Positions 26,881 through 37,805 of a stretch of 64,000 nucleotides of DNA are shown piece by piece. This DNA is from Methylobacter tundripaludum SV96 (lineage in GTDB: Bacteria > Pseudomonadota > Gammaproteobacteria > Methylococcales > Methylomonadaceae), in NCBI RefSeq assembly GCF_000190755.2, contig NZ_JH109152.1:2871257-2935256 (forward strand), read 5' to 3'. Every line of letters starts with the position of its first letter. The stretch's first letter is position 1. The notes beneath the pieces were generated by a model. That model saw nothing but the letters and a program-made list of their open reading frames with translations. It was not told the DNA's origin and ran no database searches. The position numbers and the translations under genes were made by a program.

Positions 26881-28503
26881 TTATGGATTGGTGTTGTATT
26901 GAATGGTGTCCAGCTCTATTTGAAGGCCGCTGATTTGGTTGTGAGGTATGCCTAGTTGGATGGCTTTATTGATATAGGACTGGGCGCTTATGATTTTTTC
27001 AGGGCCGTGTTTAGATGTTTTAATATCATGAATAATGATTTTTATCATATTTAAAATGATCGTTTGATTATTAGGCATTTTTGCAATGGCCTTTTCAAAA
27101 ACTGCGAGAGCGGCCTTAATGTTGCCTTCCTGAAACAGGCTGACGCCTTTGTTGTTGATGTCGACCAGTTCTTTTTTGATGTGCTGAATCAGCGTTTCCG
27201 CATGGTTTTCGCCGGTAATGGCGTTGCACATTGTTACGATGTCTTTGATAAAAAGCTTATCATCAATATTGGTTTTAATTAAATCATTAAGAATTTCATC
27301 GCAAATTTCGCCGTTGCCATTCAGATAAAAAGTTTTTGCCGTTTCCAGACGTAGTTCTCTGGATATCTGCTTGTTAAATTGTTCGTTTAGTTTAAAGGTC
27401 TTGGCATAGGCTTGCTGAGCCAGTGCCTTGTTGCCTTTTGCCTGATGAATCTCGGTTTCCAACAGGGCGGCCCTGAGCTTGGCTTCGGGATCATTGTGGT
27501 ACTGCTGATTCAGCTCGTACAATATTTTTAGCGCCTCGTTGGCGGCATTGCTTTTTAAGTGGACATTGGCCAAGCCCGAATAATCGGCGGATGAGCCGTG
27601 TATGGAGTTTTTGCCCAGTTTAATGGTGGCCGCGTAGGCTTTTTTGGCAACAGCGAAGTTTTCGGTTTTGTCCGCCAGCAAAGCCAGCTTTTTTTGTCTT
27701 AAGATGGACATAGGCGAAAGCGCAACGGCTGAGTTAAGCGAAGACACGGCATGTTCATCGTTACCCATGGATTCGTGCGCTTTTACCAGCCAGTCATAAG
27801 CCTCCAGCATCACCGGATATTGCTCGATGAGATCCTGGAAAGTTTTGATAGCTTGGTCGTAATAGCCGAGAAAAAAAGCAACAACGCCCAAACCCAATCT
27901 GGCCCAGGGCAGTTCTCTTTCGTGCAGGATGTCCTGATAAATCTCCTCGGCCGTATTAAAGTCGCCAACCTTAAGGGTCAGTTCGGCGTGTATCTTTAAT
28001 AATTGCAAACGCATTTTTTTATCATCGCGTTGAAGCAGTTGTTCGCAATTATGTATGGCCAGGTAAAGATTGCCGCTGTCTATTTCATTTTCAATGCTGG
28101 CCATGTATTTTTTGCGGGCATAGCACCGTTCAATACGGCTCAATAGTTGCTGCCGGTTAAAGGGTTTAATCAGATAATCGTCGGGTTTGTTGTCGATGGC
28201 AGTCAGCACCATCTCCTGGCTCTGTTCACAAGTGACTATGATAAAAATAGCATTAACCGGCAATAACTTAAGATGTCTAGCCTCTTCCAGAACCTGCTGG
28301 CCGTTTTTCCCTCTGAGCAAATTGTAATCGCAGAGCACAATATCAAACCTGTCAATGCGCATCGCCGTTATTGCGTTGATGCCGGATTCCGCCTCAACAA
28401 TAAAGCGGGCGCCAAATGAACCCAGGATATGTTTAATGGTTTCGCGCATGATCGCTTGATCTTCGACGACCAATATTTTTTTTGACGCGAGGTTTATTGT
28501 CAT
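26881..28503 (-). CDS. Response regulator with C-terminal TPR repeats
   Basis: A 540-residue protein. The N-terminal receiver domain (residues about 8-125) has the acidic pair VVEDQ, phospho-acceptor Asp59 in VLCDYNL, and the conserved Lys in DYLIKPFNRQQL. The rest is a chain of TPR-like helical repeats (for example WARLGLGVVAFFLGYYDQAIKTFQDLIEQYP and NIKAALAVFEKAIAKMPNNQTI). It has no DNA-binding or enzymatic output domain, so output is by protein-protein contact. It is followed by its probable kinase. REC-TPR proteins of this layout occur in marine and methanotrophic gammaproteobacteria; function is not settled. Confidence 0.9.
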   Translation of the reverse strand: MTINLASKKILVVEDQAIMRETIKHILGSFGARFIVEAESGINAITAMRIDRFDIVLCDYNLLRGKNGQQVLEEARHLKLLPVNAIFIIVTCEQSQEMVLTAIDNKPDDYLIKPFNRQQLLSRIERCYARKKYMASIENEIDSGNLYLAIHNCEQLLQRDDKKMRLQLLKIHAELTLKVGDFNTAEEIYQDILHERELPWARLGLGVVAFFLGYYDQAIKTFQDLIEQYPVMLEAYDWLVKAHESMGNDEHAVSSLNSAVALSPMSILRQKKLALLADKTENFAVAKKAYAATIKLGKNSIHGSSADYSGLANVHLKSNAANEALKILYELNQQYHNDPEAKLRAALLETEIHQAKGNKALAQQAYAKTFKLNEQFNKQISRELRLETAKTFYLNGNGEICDEILNDLIKTNIDDKLFIKDIVTMCNAITGENHAETLIQHIKKELVDINNKGVSLFQEGNIKAALAVFEKAIAKMPNNQTIILNMIKIIIHDIKTSKHGPEKIISAQSYINKAIQLGIPHNQISGLQIELDTIQYNTNP

Positions 28504-28604
28504 AAGGAATTAATCTTATATTTCATCTGTCTGGTTTGGACTTGAAAAAAACCAATGCGTCCCAATATTGGCGTTAATCTTATAATTAATCAGGATTGAT
28601 AAAA

Positions 28605-30533
28605 ATGACTGTTGAAGCAAAAAAAGAAACCTTAGGCTTTGAAACTGAAGTTAAACATCTACTCCATTTAATGATTCATTCATTATATAGTAACAAGGAA
28701 ATATTCTTACGGGAATTGATTTCCAATGCGTCGGATGCGGCAGACAAACTGCGCTTTGAAGCGCTGTCCAATGACAGTTTGTATGAAGGCGATAGTGAGC
28801 TGAAAATTCGCCTGGAATACGATAAAGACAAACGCACCATTACCATTATCGACAATGGTATCGGCATGACCCGTGCGGAAGTTCAGGAACATATCGGCAC
28901 CATTGCAAAATCAGGCACCAAACAGTTTTTTCAAGCTTTAACCGGCGACCAAGCTAAAGACAGCGAATTAATCGGCCAGTTCGGCGTGGGTTTTTATTCG
29001 GCGTTTATCGTAGCCGATAAAGTGACCTTAACCACCCGCAAAGCAGGTGCCGACAAGAGCGACGGTGTGCGCTGGGAGTCTGCGGGCGAGGGCGATTACA
29101 CACTCGAATCCGTAGAAAAAGCACAACGCGGCACCGAAATCGTCTTGCACATGAAAGAAGCCGAAAGCGAGTTTCTGGACGGCTACCGCATCCGTTCTAT
29201 CGTCAGAAAATTCTCCGATCATATTTCCCTGCCTATCGTGATGGACAAAGAAGTTCCGCCATCTATGGCTGAAGAGGGCGACGAAGAAAAACCGGCGGAA
29301 ATCGTTGAAGAGACCGTTAACTCGGCTTCCGCATTATGGACCAAAGCCCGTCAGGAGATTTCCGATGAAGCGTATAATGAATTTTACAAGCATGTAGGCC
29401 ACGACTACCAAGACCCGTTAACGCATGTACACAGCAAAGTCGAAGGCTCCAATGAATACACCTTGCTGCTTTATGTGCCGTCACATGCGCCTTTCGATAT
29501 GTGGGACAGAGACGCCAAGCACGGCGTAAAACTGTACATCCGCAAAGTGTTTATTACCGACGATGCCGAGCAGTTAATGCCGCGTTACCTGCGTTTTATC
29601 CGAGGCATTATCGACGCCAATTCCCTGCCATTGAACGTATCGCGGGAAATCTTGCAACAAAGCAAGCAAATCAGCACGATCAAATCCGGCGCAGTCAAGA
29701 AAGTGCTGGGTATGCTCGAAGATTTGGCCAAGAATGAGCCGGAAAAATATGAGACCTTCTGGGCTCAATTCGGTCAAGTTATTAAAGAAGGCCCGATTGA
29801 AGATCATGGCAATAAAGCGCGTGTCGCCAAATTGCTGCGTTTCGCTTCAACCCATGCCGATACCGACAAACAGGATGTTTCGCTGGAAACTTATGTCAGT
29901 CGCATGAAAGAAGGGCAGGACAAGATTTATTATGTCACCGCAGACAGCTTCTCGGCGGCAAAAAACAGCCCGCATTTGGAAATTTTCCGCAAGAAAGGCA
30001 TTGAAGTCATATTGTTATCAGATCGTATCGATGAATGGCTGGTGTCTAATCTGGACGAATTCGACGGTAAGCATCTCCAGTCTGTCGCCAAAGGCGATCT
30101 GGACTTGGGCGTTTTGGATGCCGAAGAAGACAAAGCCGCCCAGGAAGAAGTGAATAAGGATTTTGAAGCGGTACTCAAGCAGATTAAAGACGTGTTGGCC
30201 GATAAAGTCAGCGAAGTGCGTTTGAGTCATCGCTTGACCGAATCGCCCGCCTGTCTGGTTGCCGATGTTTACGGCATGAGCCTGAATATGGAAAGAATCA
30301 TGAAGGATGCCGGACAAGGCTTGGGCATGGGAATGGGCAGAAAGCCGATCTTCGAGCTTAACCCGACCCATCCGTTGGTGGTCAAGATGAAAGAAGAGCA
30401 AGACGATAGTCGTTTTGCCGACCTGACCCATATCCTGTTCGATCAAGCCATTCTGAGTGAAGGCGGCCAATTGGATGATCCGGCGGCCTTTGTGCATAAG
30501 CTGAACGGCTTATTGCAGGGCTTGTTGCACTAA
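28605..30533 (+). CDS. htpG: Chaperone HtpG (Hsp90)
   Basis: An ATP-dependent Hsp90 chaperone of 642 residues starting at the ATG at 28605 ([48 protein letters not shown]). The GHKL ATPase domain shows [19 protein letters not shown] and [13 protein letters not shown]. The middle domain includes [13 protein letters not shown] with the catalytic Arg, and the C-terminal dimerisation domain ends in [15 protein letters not shown]. The TTG at 28596 is less likely. The gene is monocistronic and has a clear terminator downstream. A heat-shock promoter was not identified with confidence. Confidence 0.97.
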   Translation: MTVEAKKETLGFETEVKHLLHLMIHSLYSNKEIFLRELISNASDAADKLRFEALSNDSLYEGDSELKIRLEYDKDKRTITIIDNGIGMTRAEVQEHIGTIAKSGTKQFFQALTGDQAKDSELIGQFGVGFYSAFIVADKVTLTTRKAGADKSDGVRWESAGEGDYTLESVEKAQRGTEIVLHMKEAESEFLDGYRIRSIVRKFSDHISLPIVMDKEVPPSMAEEGDEEKPAEIVEETVNSASALWTKARQEISDEAYNEFYKHVGHDYQDPLTHVHSKVEGSNEYTLLLYVPSHAPFDMWDRDAKHGVKLYIRKVFITDDAEQLMPRYLRFIRGIIDANSLPLNVSREILQQSKQISTIKSGAVKKVLGMLEDLAKNEPEKYETFWAQFGQVIKEGPIEDHGNKARVAKLLRFASTHADTDKQDVSLETYVSRMKEGQDKIYYVTADSFSAAKNSPHLEIFRKKGIEVILLSDRIDEWLVSNLDEFDGKHLQSVAKGDLDLGVLDAEEDKAAQEEVNKDFEAVLKQIKDVLADKVSEVRLSHRLTESPACLVADVYGMSLNMERIMKDAGQGLGMGMGRKPIFELNPTHPLVVKMKEEQDDSRFADLTHILFDQAILSEGGQLDDPAAFVHKLNGLLQGLLH

Positions 30534-30548
30534 GCATCTGACAAACGG

Positions 30549-30577
30549 AAAAGGCTGGAGAGTATCCAGCCTTTTTT
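30549..30577 (+). terminator. Intrinsic terminator of htpG
   Basis: AAAAGGCTGGA and TCCAGCCTTTT form an 11-bp stem with a GAGTA loop, followed by more T. It begins 16 nt after the htpG stop. The geometry is a textbook rho-independent terminator. Confidence 0.9.
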
Positions 30578-30705
30578 ATGAGGGATGGTTTTGCAGGGGC
30601 TGCATTGTGAGCATCATTGCCCAGTGGTGAAGTAAAGTTTTAACTGTTCACATGTACATTGATTTAAAAAGTCTGGATAATTCCCAGCCTTCAATGCACT
30701 CATAA

Positions 30706-31827
<1,122 letters not shown>

Positions 31828-32005
31828 TGGCGAAATTTTTTAATTACAACGCTTTTTTGTAATGACTCAGTGCCATTAAATACAATGGAACGCAGATGAC
31901 GCAGATAAATCATGAAAAATCTTGGTTTAATCATCATTATCAACGTTCCATTTTGGACTACTGCGTAGTAACACTTTTTTATAATAATAACCCCCGAGGA
32001 TAATC

Positions 32006-32356
32006 ATGAGTTTTTTTATTTCTGACGCTGTAGCTGCAGCTGCCCCCGCCTCCCAATCACCCGGCATTGAAGGCATGCTGTTTCCACTGGGTATACTGGT
32101 GTTTTTTTACTTTTTGTTTTTGCGTCCGCAATCCAAGCGCGCCAAAGAGAAGAAAGAAATGATTGCCGCCATGACTAAAGGCTCCGAAGTGGTTACTTCG
32201 GGCGGTATTTTGGGCAAGGTCGTTGATCTGGATGATAATTTCGTCAAGGTTGAAATCTGCGACAATACTTTTATTCAAGTACAGCGTCATAGTATTGAGA
32301 GCATGATGCCGAAAGGAACTTACAAAGCGATAACTAAGAAAGTCGCTAAAGTTTAA
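32006..32356 (+). CDS. yajC: Preprotein translocase accessory subunit YajC
   Basis: A 116-residue single-pass inner-membrane protein. The N-terminal part has an Ala/Pro-rich lead, then the membrane segment MLFPLGILVFFYFLFLRPQSKRAKE, followed by the conserved cytoplasmic domain MTKGSEVVTSGGILGKVVDLDDNFVKVEI. YajC binds SecDF and supports protein export. A ribosome site (CGAGGA) lies 8 nt upstream of the ATG. A repeat hairpin separates it from secD. Confidence 0.96.
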   Translation: MSFFISDAVAAAAPASQSPGIEGMLFPLGILVFFYFLFLRPQSKRAKEKKEMIAAMTKGSEVVTSGGILGKVVDLDDNFVKVEICDNTFIQVQRHSIESMMPKGTYKAITKKVAKV

Positions 32357-32359
32357 TGC

Positions 32360-32437
32360 TGTGGGCGCGAATTTACTTGTGCCCTTAAGGGTATTCACGC
32401 TTTTAATCTGCTGCGCGAATACATTCGCGCCCACAAC
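32360..32437. repeat. Inverted repeat GTGGGCGCGAAT between yajC and secD
   Basis: TGTGGGCGCGAAT near 32360 is repeated in inverse as ATTCGCGCCCACA near 32437, with a second partial inverse in the middle. It may fold as one hairpin of about 75 nt in the yajC-secD transcript, and belongs to a common class of interspersed palindromes. Confidence 0.7.
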
Positions 32438-32472
32438 GTCTCTACGACATAGTTGAATTGTTGGAATAACAC

Positions 32473-34320
32473 ATGCAAAACCATTTCCCACTTTGGAAAA
32501 ATTTATTGGTCCTGATTATTTTTGCGGTCGGGATTATTTATGCGTTGCCGAATTTGTACGGCGACGATCCTTCTGTTCAGGTGTCATCGACACACCCTAC
32601 CAAATTGGTGCAGGAGCAGGCAAATCAGATCGAGACTGTCATTAAGACGGCCGGATTTAATATAAAGGCATTTGAGTTTAAAGACGGCCATATTTTAGCC
32701 CGGTTTAACAGCGCCGACGATCAGCTGAAAGTGGCGGATTTGCTCAGGGATAAAATGAGCGACGATTATAACATCGCGTTAAATCTGGCGCCGACGACAC
32801 CCGCTTGGCTAAGGTCTTTGGGGGCGGATGCCATGTATCTGGGTCTTGACTTGCGCGGCGGGGTGCATTTCCTGCTGGAAGTGGACATGGATGCTGCTGT
32901 CAAGCAAGCCGAAGACCGCTACAACGATGATGTGCGCTTGGCGTTAAGAAACGAAAAATTACGCTATCAATCGGTTTCCAAAGACGACGGCTTTATTAAG
33001 GTTAAGCTGAACTCGGCTGACGACAAACCTGCGCTGTTGAAGGTGCTGGGTAAAGATTTTCGCGCGCTGGAGGTTACCGAACCCAAAGAGCAGGATCAAG
33101 TCTGGTTGAAGCTTTCCGAAAAAGAAGTGCGGGATATTAAGAAATTTGCCGTAGCGCAAAATATGACCACCTTGCGTAATCGCGTCAACGAATTAGGTGT
33201 TGCGGAGCCGGTGATTCAGCAACAAGGTGAAAACCGTATCATGGTTCAGTTGCCCGGCGTACAGGATACCAACCGTGCCAAGGAGATTTTGGGCACAACC
33301 GCGACTCTGGAATACCGTCTGGTTGATGTGGAACACGATGTGCAAAAAGCGGTCGAAGGGCATGTTCCGGTCGGCAGTCGCTTGTATACCGAGCGTAACG
33401 GTAATCCTATCCTGTTGGATCGACGGGTTATCGTAACCGGCGATCAAATCGTCGATTCCTCTTCCGGCGTTGATCAGGATGGCAGACCTTCGGTAAATAT
33501 TTCCCTGAACGGCGTCGGCGCAGCCAAAATGGGTAAATTGACCCAAGCTAATATTGGCAAGCCGATGGCGGTGGTGTTCATCGAATATAAAGTTGAAACC
33601 AAGTTGGTGAACGGCCAAAAAGTCCGTCATAAACAGAAGGTTGAAAAAGTCATCAACGTGGCGACTATCCAGGGCGTTTTCAGTCATCGCTTCCAGACTA
33701 CCGGTTTAGACAGTCCTCAGGAAGCGCGTAACCTGTCGTTATTGTTAAGAGCCGGTGCGCTGGCAGCTCCCGTTGATATTGTCGAAGAGCGCACCGTGGG
33801 TCCGAGCTTAGGCCAGGACAATATCGATAAGGGCATGTTGTCTTTTATGGTGGGCTTTGCGTTGGTTGTGCTGTTTATGGCGGTTTATTACCGGTTATTC
33901 GGCATGATCGCCAACTTTGCACTGGCGTTTAACGTGGTCATTGTTGTGGCGATTTTGTCGATGTTGCAAGCAACCTTAACGCTGCCGGGTATTGCCGGGA
34001 TCATCCTGACCGTGGGTATGTCGGTTGACGCCAACGTGTTGATCTTCGAGCGGATTAAGGAAGAGCTCAAAAATGGCAACACGCCGCAGTCTGCTATATT
34101 TATCGGTTATGAGAAAGCCTTTGCCACCATTCTGGACTCCCACTTTACCAATCTTGTGGTGGCGGTGGTGTTGTTTGCTTACGGCACCGGTTCCGTTAAA
34201 GGTTTTGCGGTGACGCTGATTATCGGGATTTTGTCATCGATGTTTACGGCAATTACCGGTACGCGGATGGTTATTAACTGGATATACGGTAACCGCAGGG
34301 TTGAGAAACTATCTATTTAG
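32473..34320 (+). CDS. secD: Protein translocase subunit SecD
   Basis: A 615-residue inner-membrane protein that, with SecF, uses the proton gradient to pull exported proteins forward. TM1 lies near residues 7-27; the large periplasmic P1 domain follows, with LGLDLRGGVHFLLEVDM and NRVNELGVAEPVIQQQGENRIMVQLPG. The C-terminal five-helix part has VGPSLGQDNIDKGMLSFMVGFALV, MSVDANVLIFERIKEEL (the conserved Asp region) and the end segment. Length and domain order fit the gammaproteobacterial family. It is followed by secF after 66 nt. Confidence 0.97.
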   Translation: MQNHFPLWKNLLVLIIFAVGIIYALPNLYGDDPSVQVSSTHPTKLVQEQANQIETVIKTAGFNIKAFEFKDGHILARFNSADDQLKVADLLRDKMSDDYNIALNLAPTTPAWLRSLGADAMYLGLDLRGGVHFLLEVDMDAAVKQAEDRYNDDVRLALRNEKLRYQSVSKDDGFIKVKLNSADDKPALLKVLGKDFRALEVTEPKEQDQVWLKLSEKEVRDIKKFAVAQNMTTLRNRVNELGVAEPVIQQQGENRIMVQLPGVQDTNRAKEILGTTATLEYRLVDVEHDVQKAVEGHVPVGSRLYTERNGNPILLDRRVIVTGDQIVDSSSGVDQDGRPSVNISLNGVGAAKMGKLTQANIGKPMAVVFIEYKVETKLVNGQKVRHKQKVEKVINVATIQGVFSHRFQTTGLDSPQEARNLSLLLRAGALAAPVDIVEERTVGPSLGQDNIDKGMLSFMVGFALVVLFMAVYYRLFGMIANFALAFNVVIVVAILSMLQATLTLPGIAGIILTVGMSVDANVLIFERIKEELKNGNTPQSAIFIGYEKAFATILDSHFTNLVVAVVLFAYGTGSVKGFAVTLIIGILSSMFTAITGTRMVINWIYGNRRVEKLSI

Positions 34321-34386
34321 TAAAGTGTCGGATGACACGCCTTGTGCTAAATCCGGCTTACATGACTTTTACATAGAAGATTAAAT

Positions 34387-35313
34387 ATGTTTAAAAAAGA
34401 TATAAATTTTATAGGTAACCGAAACATAGCGCTGATGTTTTCCGCTGTGCTGACGATTTTTTCGATAGTGGCGATTGCTGTACATGGTTTTCAGATGGGC
34501 ATCGATTTTACCGGCGGCACCTTGATTGAGGTGGGCTATCAAAAACCAGCCGATTTAACCGTGCTGCGTAACACCTTGGATGCTGAAGGTTTTAGCGATG
34601 CGACGGTGCAGAATTTCGGTACCACAAAAGACGTCCTGATTCGCCTGAAACCGCAAGAAGGGGTTAGCAGCGTCGAATTAAGTTCCAAGGTACTTGAGGC
34701 CATCAACAAGAATGCTGCAGAACCGGCCAGTGTGCGCCGTGTTGAATTTGTCGGTCCCCAAGTCGGCGATGACCTGGCTGAGGACGGTTTTTTGGCGCTT
34801 TTGTATTCAACAATTTGTATTTTGATTTACATCGCCTGGCGTTTTGAATGGAAGTTCTCGGTCGGTGCGATCATAGCGACGTTGCATGATGTCATTGTTA
34901 CGCTGGGACTGTTCTCTATTTTAGGGCTGGAGTTTGACCTGACGGTGTTGGCGGCGGTTCTTGCGCTGATCGGTTATTCGTTGAACGATACCATCGTGGT
35001 TTATGACCGTATCCGGGAAAATTTCCGGGCATTAAGAAATAAATCGACCGAGGAAATCATGAATATTTCGGTCAATGTCACCTTAAGCCGCACCATCATG
35101 ACGTCGTTGACGGTGTTGTTGGTGCTGGTTTCGTTGTTCTTTTTGGGTGGGGAAGTGATACATAACTTTGCCATTGTGCTGCTGTTCGGCGTATTTTTCG
35201 GTACGTATTCCTCTATTTTTATCGCCAGCCCTGTGGCTTTGCTGTTGGGTCTCAGTCCAGAGGATTTGATGATCCCGGTAAAAGAAGGCGCAGAACTGGA
35301 TAATAGGCCTTAA
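34387..35313 (+). CDS. secF: Protein translocase subunit SecF
   Basis: A 308-residue partner of SecD. TM1 is near residues 12-34, followed by the signature GIDFTGGTLIEVGYQ and a periplasmic loop. The C-terminal membrane domain shows VGPQVGDDLAEDGFLALLYS, FSVGAIIATLHDVIVTLGLFS, the IGYSLNDTIVVYDRIREN motif and SLTVLLVLVSLFFLGG. The gene is preceded by a short spacer after secD and followed by a hairpin before ndk. Confidence 0.97.
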   Translation: MFKKDINFIGNRNIALMFSAVLTIFSIVAIAVHGFQMGIDFTGGTLIEVGYQKPADLTVLRNTLDAEGFSDATVQNFGTTKDVLIRLKPQEGVSSVELSSKVLEAINKNAAEPASVRRVEFVGPQVGDDLAEDGFLALLYSTICILIYIAWRFEWKFSVGAIIATLHDVIVTLGLFSILGLEFDLTVLAAVLALIGYSLNDTIVVYDRIRENFRALRNKSTEEIMNISVNVTLSRTIMTSLTVLLVLVSLFFLGGEVIHNFAIVLLFGVFFGTYSSIFIASPVALLLGLSPEDLMIPVKEGAELDNRP

Positions 35314-35337
35314 CCGGATCAGGTATTTTTAAAATAC

Positions 35338-35365
35338 AGCGGCTGATCAGGTATAATCAGCCGCT
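35338..35365 (+). terminator. Hairpin between secF and ndk
   Basis: AGCGGCTGAT and ATCAGCCGCT form a perfect 10-bp stem around an 8-nt loop 25 nt after the secF stop. The downstream T tract is weak (TTAATAAATATTTATT). The loop and right arm include TATAAT at 35352-35357, which could be a -10 box for ndk, so the element may do both jobs. Confidence 0.55.
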
Positions 35366-35401
35366 TAATAAATATTTATTCATAATTTGGAGTTTTAAAA
35401 A

Positions 35402-35833
35402 ATGGCGATAGAACGCACTTTTTCAATCATTAAACCTGACGCTGTAGCAAAAAACGTAATCGGTGAAATTTACAGTCGTTTTGAAAAGAACGATTTAAAA
35501 ATCGTTGCTGCAAAAATGCTGCACCTGACCAAAGAACAAGCCGAAGGTTTTTACGCAGAACACAGCGAGCGCGGTTTCTTTAATGATTTGGTGGCATTTA
35601 TGATTTCAGGTCCCGTGATCATGCAAGTGCTGGAAGGCGAAAACGCGGTTCTTAAGCATCGCGACATCATGGGCGCTACCAACCCGAAAGAAGCGGCTGC
35701 CGGAACTATCCGCGCCGATTTCGCCAGCAGCATCGATGAGAATGCCGTACACGGCTCAGACGCTGTTGAAACCGCTCAAAGGGAAATTGCTTACTTTTTC
35801 TCAGACAATGAAATCTGTGCTAGAACCCGTTAA
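35402..35833 (+). CDS. ndk: Nucleoside diphosphate kinase
   Basis: A 143-residue enzyme that transfers phosphate between nucleoside tri- and diphosphates. Signatures are [62 protein letters not shown] and the active-site His in [26 protein letters not shown] ribosome site precedes the ATG. The rlmN start overlaps its end by 26 nt, so the two are cotranscribed, as in many gammaproteobacteria. Confidence 0.97.
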   Translation: MAIERTFSIIKPDAVAKNVIGEIYSRFEKNDLKIVAAKMLHLTKEQAEGFYAEHSERGFFNDLVAFMISGPVIMQVLEGENAVLKHRDIMGATNPKEAAAGTIRADFASSIDENAVHGSDAVETAQREIAYFFSDNEICARTR

Positions 35834-36920
35834 TACAAAAACCATCAATTTGCTCGATTTCGACAGAAAAGGCCTTGCGGCCTTTTTTGTCGAGTTAGGC
35901 GAGAAGCCTTTCCGGGCGACGCAGTTGCTTAAATGGATCTACCAGGAAGGTGTCGAAGACTTCGACCTGATGACCAATTTGAGCAAGTCATTGCGTGCTT
36001 ATTTAACTGAAAACTGTTATATAGCAACGCCTGAAATCGTGCTTGAAAAAGTCGCAACGGACGGTACCTGTAAATGGGTCATGCAAACCGGTTGCGGCAA
36101 CCGGATAGAAACGGTGTTTATCCCTGAAGAGGGACGCGGCACTTTGTGCGTTTCATCGCAAATCGGCTGTGCGTTGGCCTGTACTTTTTGTTCTACCGCC
36201 CAGCAAGGCTTTAATCGTAACTTGACCACGGCTGAAATCATCGGCCAGTTATTCGTTGCGCAAAAACGCTTGGGCCCGGGAAACAGAATTACCAATGTGG
36301 TGATGATGGGCATGGGCGAACCGCTGCTTAATTTCGACAATGTAGTCGCGGCCATGAACCTGATGATGGACGATTTCACCTTCGGGCTGTCCAAGCGCCG
36401 GGTGACCATCAGTACTTCGGGCGTAGTGCCGGCCATGTACCGCTTAACCCAGGTCTGCGATGTCAGTCTTGCGGTGTCGTTACATGCGGTAACCGATGAG
36501 TTACGGGATGAACTGGTCCCGATCAATAAAAAATATCCATTGAAGGAGCTAATGGAAGCATGCCGGGATAACGCAAAAATAGCGCCACGGCGCACCGTCA
36601 CCTTTGAATATGTGATGCTCGATGGCATTAACGACTCGCTACAGGATGCGCGGGGGCTTGTTAAGCTGTTAAAAACGGTGCCGTCAAAAATCAATTTAAT
36701 ACCCTTTAACCCGTTCCCCAATTCTGCTTACCGCTGTTCCAGTAAAGAAGCGATTAATTGCTTTAAAACGCTGTTAAACGACGCAGGCATAGTCACCACG
36801 GTCAGAAAGACGCGCGGCGAAGATATTGATGCCGCTTGCGGCCAGTTGGTAGGACAGGTTAAAGATAAAAGCCGCAGACACTTGAAAATCCAACCGGCTG
36901 GTTCCGAACGTGCCGCGTGA
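35808..36920 (+). CDS. rlmN: Dual-specificity rRNA/tRNA adenine-C2 methyltransferase RlmN
   Basis: A radical-SAM methyltransferase of 370 residues acting on A2503 of 23S rRNA and A37 of some tRNAs. The ATG at 35808 gives [22 protein letters not shown]; the frame further upstream lies inside ndk. The cluster-binding triad is [15 protein letters not shown], then [40 protein letters not shown] and the C-terminal [16 protein letters not shown] with the methyl-carrying Cys. A terminator-like hairpin lies within its first codons (35861-35892). pilW starts 11 nt before its end. Confidence 0.95.
   Translation: MKSVLEPVNTKTINLLDFDRKGLAAFFVELGEKPFRATQLLKWIYQEGVEDFDLMTNLSKSLRAYLTENCYIATPEIVLEKVATDGTCKWVMQTGCGNRIETVFIPEEGRGTLCVSSQIGCALACTFCSTAQQGFNRNLTTAEIIGQLFVAQKRLGPGNRITNVVMMGMGEPLLNFDNVVAAMNLMMDDFTFGLSKRRVTISTSGVVPAMYRLTQVCDVSLAVSLHAVTDELRDELVPINKKYPLKELMEACRDNAKIAPRRTVTFEYVMLDGINDSLQDARGLVKLLKTVPSKINLIPFNPFPNSAYRCSSKEAINCFKTLLNDAGIVTTVRKTRGEDIDAACGQLVGQVKDKSRRHLKIQPAGSERAA
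35861..35892 (+). terminator. Terminator-like hairpin inside the rlmN coding sequence
   Basis: CGACAGAAAAGGCC and GGCCTTTTTTGTCG pair over 14 bp with one mismatch around a TTGC loop, the right arm carrying six T. It begins 28 nt after the ndk stop and lies at codons 19-29 of rlmN. It has the shape of an ndk terminator and could attenuate rlmN-pilW transcription when ribosomes do not cover it. Confidence 0.55.
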
Positions 36921-37671
36921 TTTAGCAAAACTGATTAATCGGGTTGCGCTAGTGTTGTTGGTTACGGCTTTGGTTGCCTGTGGTTCAGCGAGCAGCACTA
37001 AAAGTAATAATTCCGAAGATGTGCATTTACAGCTGGGAGTGCGCTATCTAAGCATGAATAAGCTGGAATTGGCTAAGGAGAACTTGCTGCTGGCCTTGAA
37101 AAATAATTCAGATAATACACAGGCGCACAATGCCTTGGCTTTTTTGTATGAAAAATTAAATCAGCCCGACAAGGCCAAAGAGCATTATGAGACCGCCCTG
37201 GATTTGACGCCTGATGATTTGGGCGTGCAAAATAATTTCGGTCGTTTTCTCTGTGAACATGGAGAACTTGAAGAAGGCATGGAATTATTGTCTCGGGCCA
37301 GTTCAAATCCGTTAAACGACAGGCAGTGGTTAGCATTAACGAATGCCGGACGATGCGGACTGAGCATGGGGCAAAAACAGCAAGCCGAGAATTATTTCAG
37401 GCAAGCGTTGCAACTCAATAGCACGTATGCGGCGGCCTTATCGGAAATGCAAAAAATCGCTTACGAAAAAGGCGATTATTGGGCGGCAAAAGGCTTTTTG
37501 CAGCGTTATCTGGGCGTTGCAACCCATACACCTGAAACCTTATGGTTTGCAGCGCAAGCTGAGCGGGCATTGGGTAATAAAGAGCTTGCCAGGGAATATA
37601 AAAACTTATTACTGGAAAAATTTCCGCTTTCAAATGAAGCAAAAAAAATCGTAGCAGTTAAAGATTTTTAA
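36910..37671 (+). CDS. pilW: Type IV pilus biogenesis/stability lipoprotein PilW (PilF)
   Basis: A 253-residue TPR lipoprotein that helps the secretin PilQ assemble. It starts at the GTG at 36910, overlapping the rlmN end by 11 nt. The signal peptide [18 protein letters not shown] has a lipobox with Cys24. Six TPR-like repeats follow (for example [28 protein letters not shown] and [30 protein letters not shown]). In relatives the next genes are rodZ and ispG; here a heptanucleotide repeat follows and then hisS. Confidence 0.9.
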   Translation: MPRDLAKLINRVALVLLVTALVACGSASSTKSNNSEDVHLQLGVRYLSMNKLELAKENLLLALKNNSDNTQAHNALAFLYEKLNQPDKAKEHYETALDLTPDDLGVQNNFGRFLCEHGELEEGMELLSRASSNPLNDRQWLALTNAGRCGLSMGQKQQAENYFRQALQLNSTYAAALSEMQKIAYEKGDYWAAKGFLQRYLGVATHTPETLWFAAQAERALGNKELAREYKNLLLEKFPLSNEAKKIVAVKDF

Positions 37672-37676
37672 TTAAT

Positions 37677-37747
37677 GGGCGAAGGCAAAAGGCGAAGGGC
37701 AAAAAAACACAGCTTTCGCCTTTTGTCCTTCGCCTTTCGTCTCTTTT
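37677..37747. repeat. Heptanucleotide repeat with inverted arms between pilW and hisS
   Basis: GGGCGAAGGCAAAAGGCGAAGGGC on the left is mirrored by GCTTTCGCCTTTTGTCCTTCGCCTTTCGTC on the right, a stem of about 25 bp with a short loop. It occupies the place where rodZ and ispG lie in many gammaproteobacteria. Confidence 0.8.
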
Positions 37748-37805
37748 GATATTTACCTGTTATTAATGAGAGGATTATTTAAATCCGTGGCATCCCTATT
37801 TAAAT

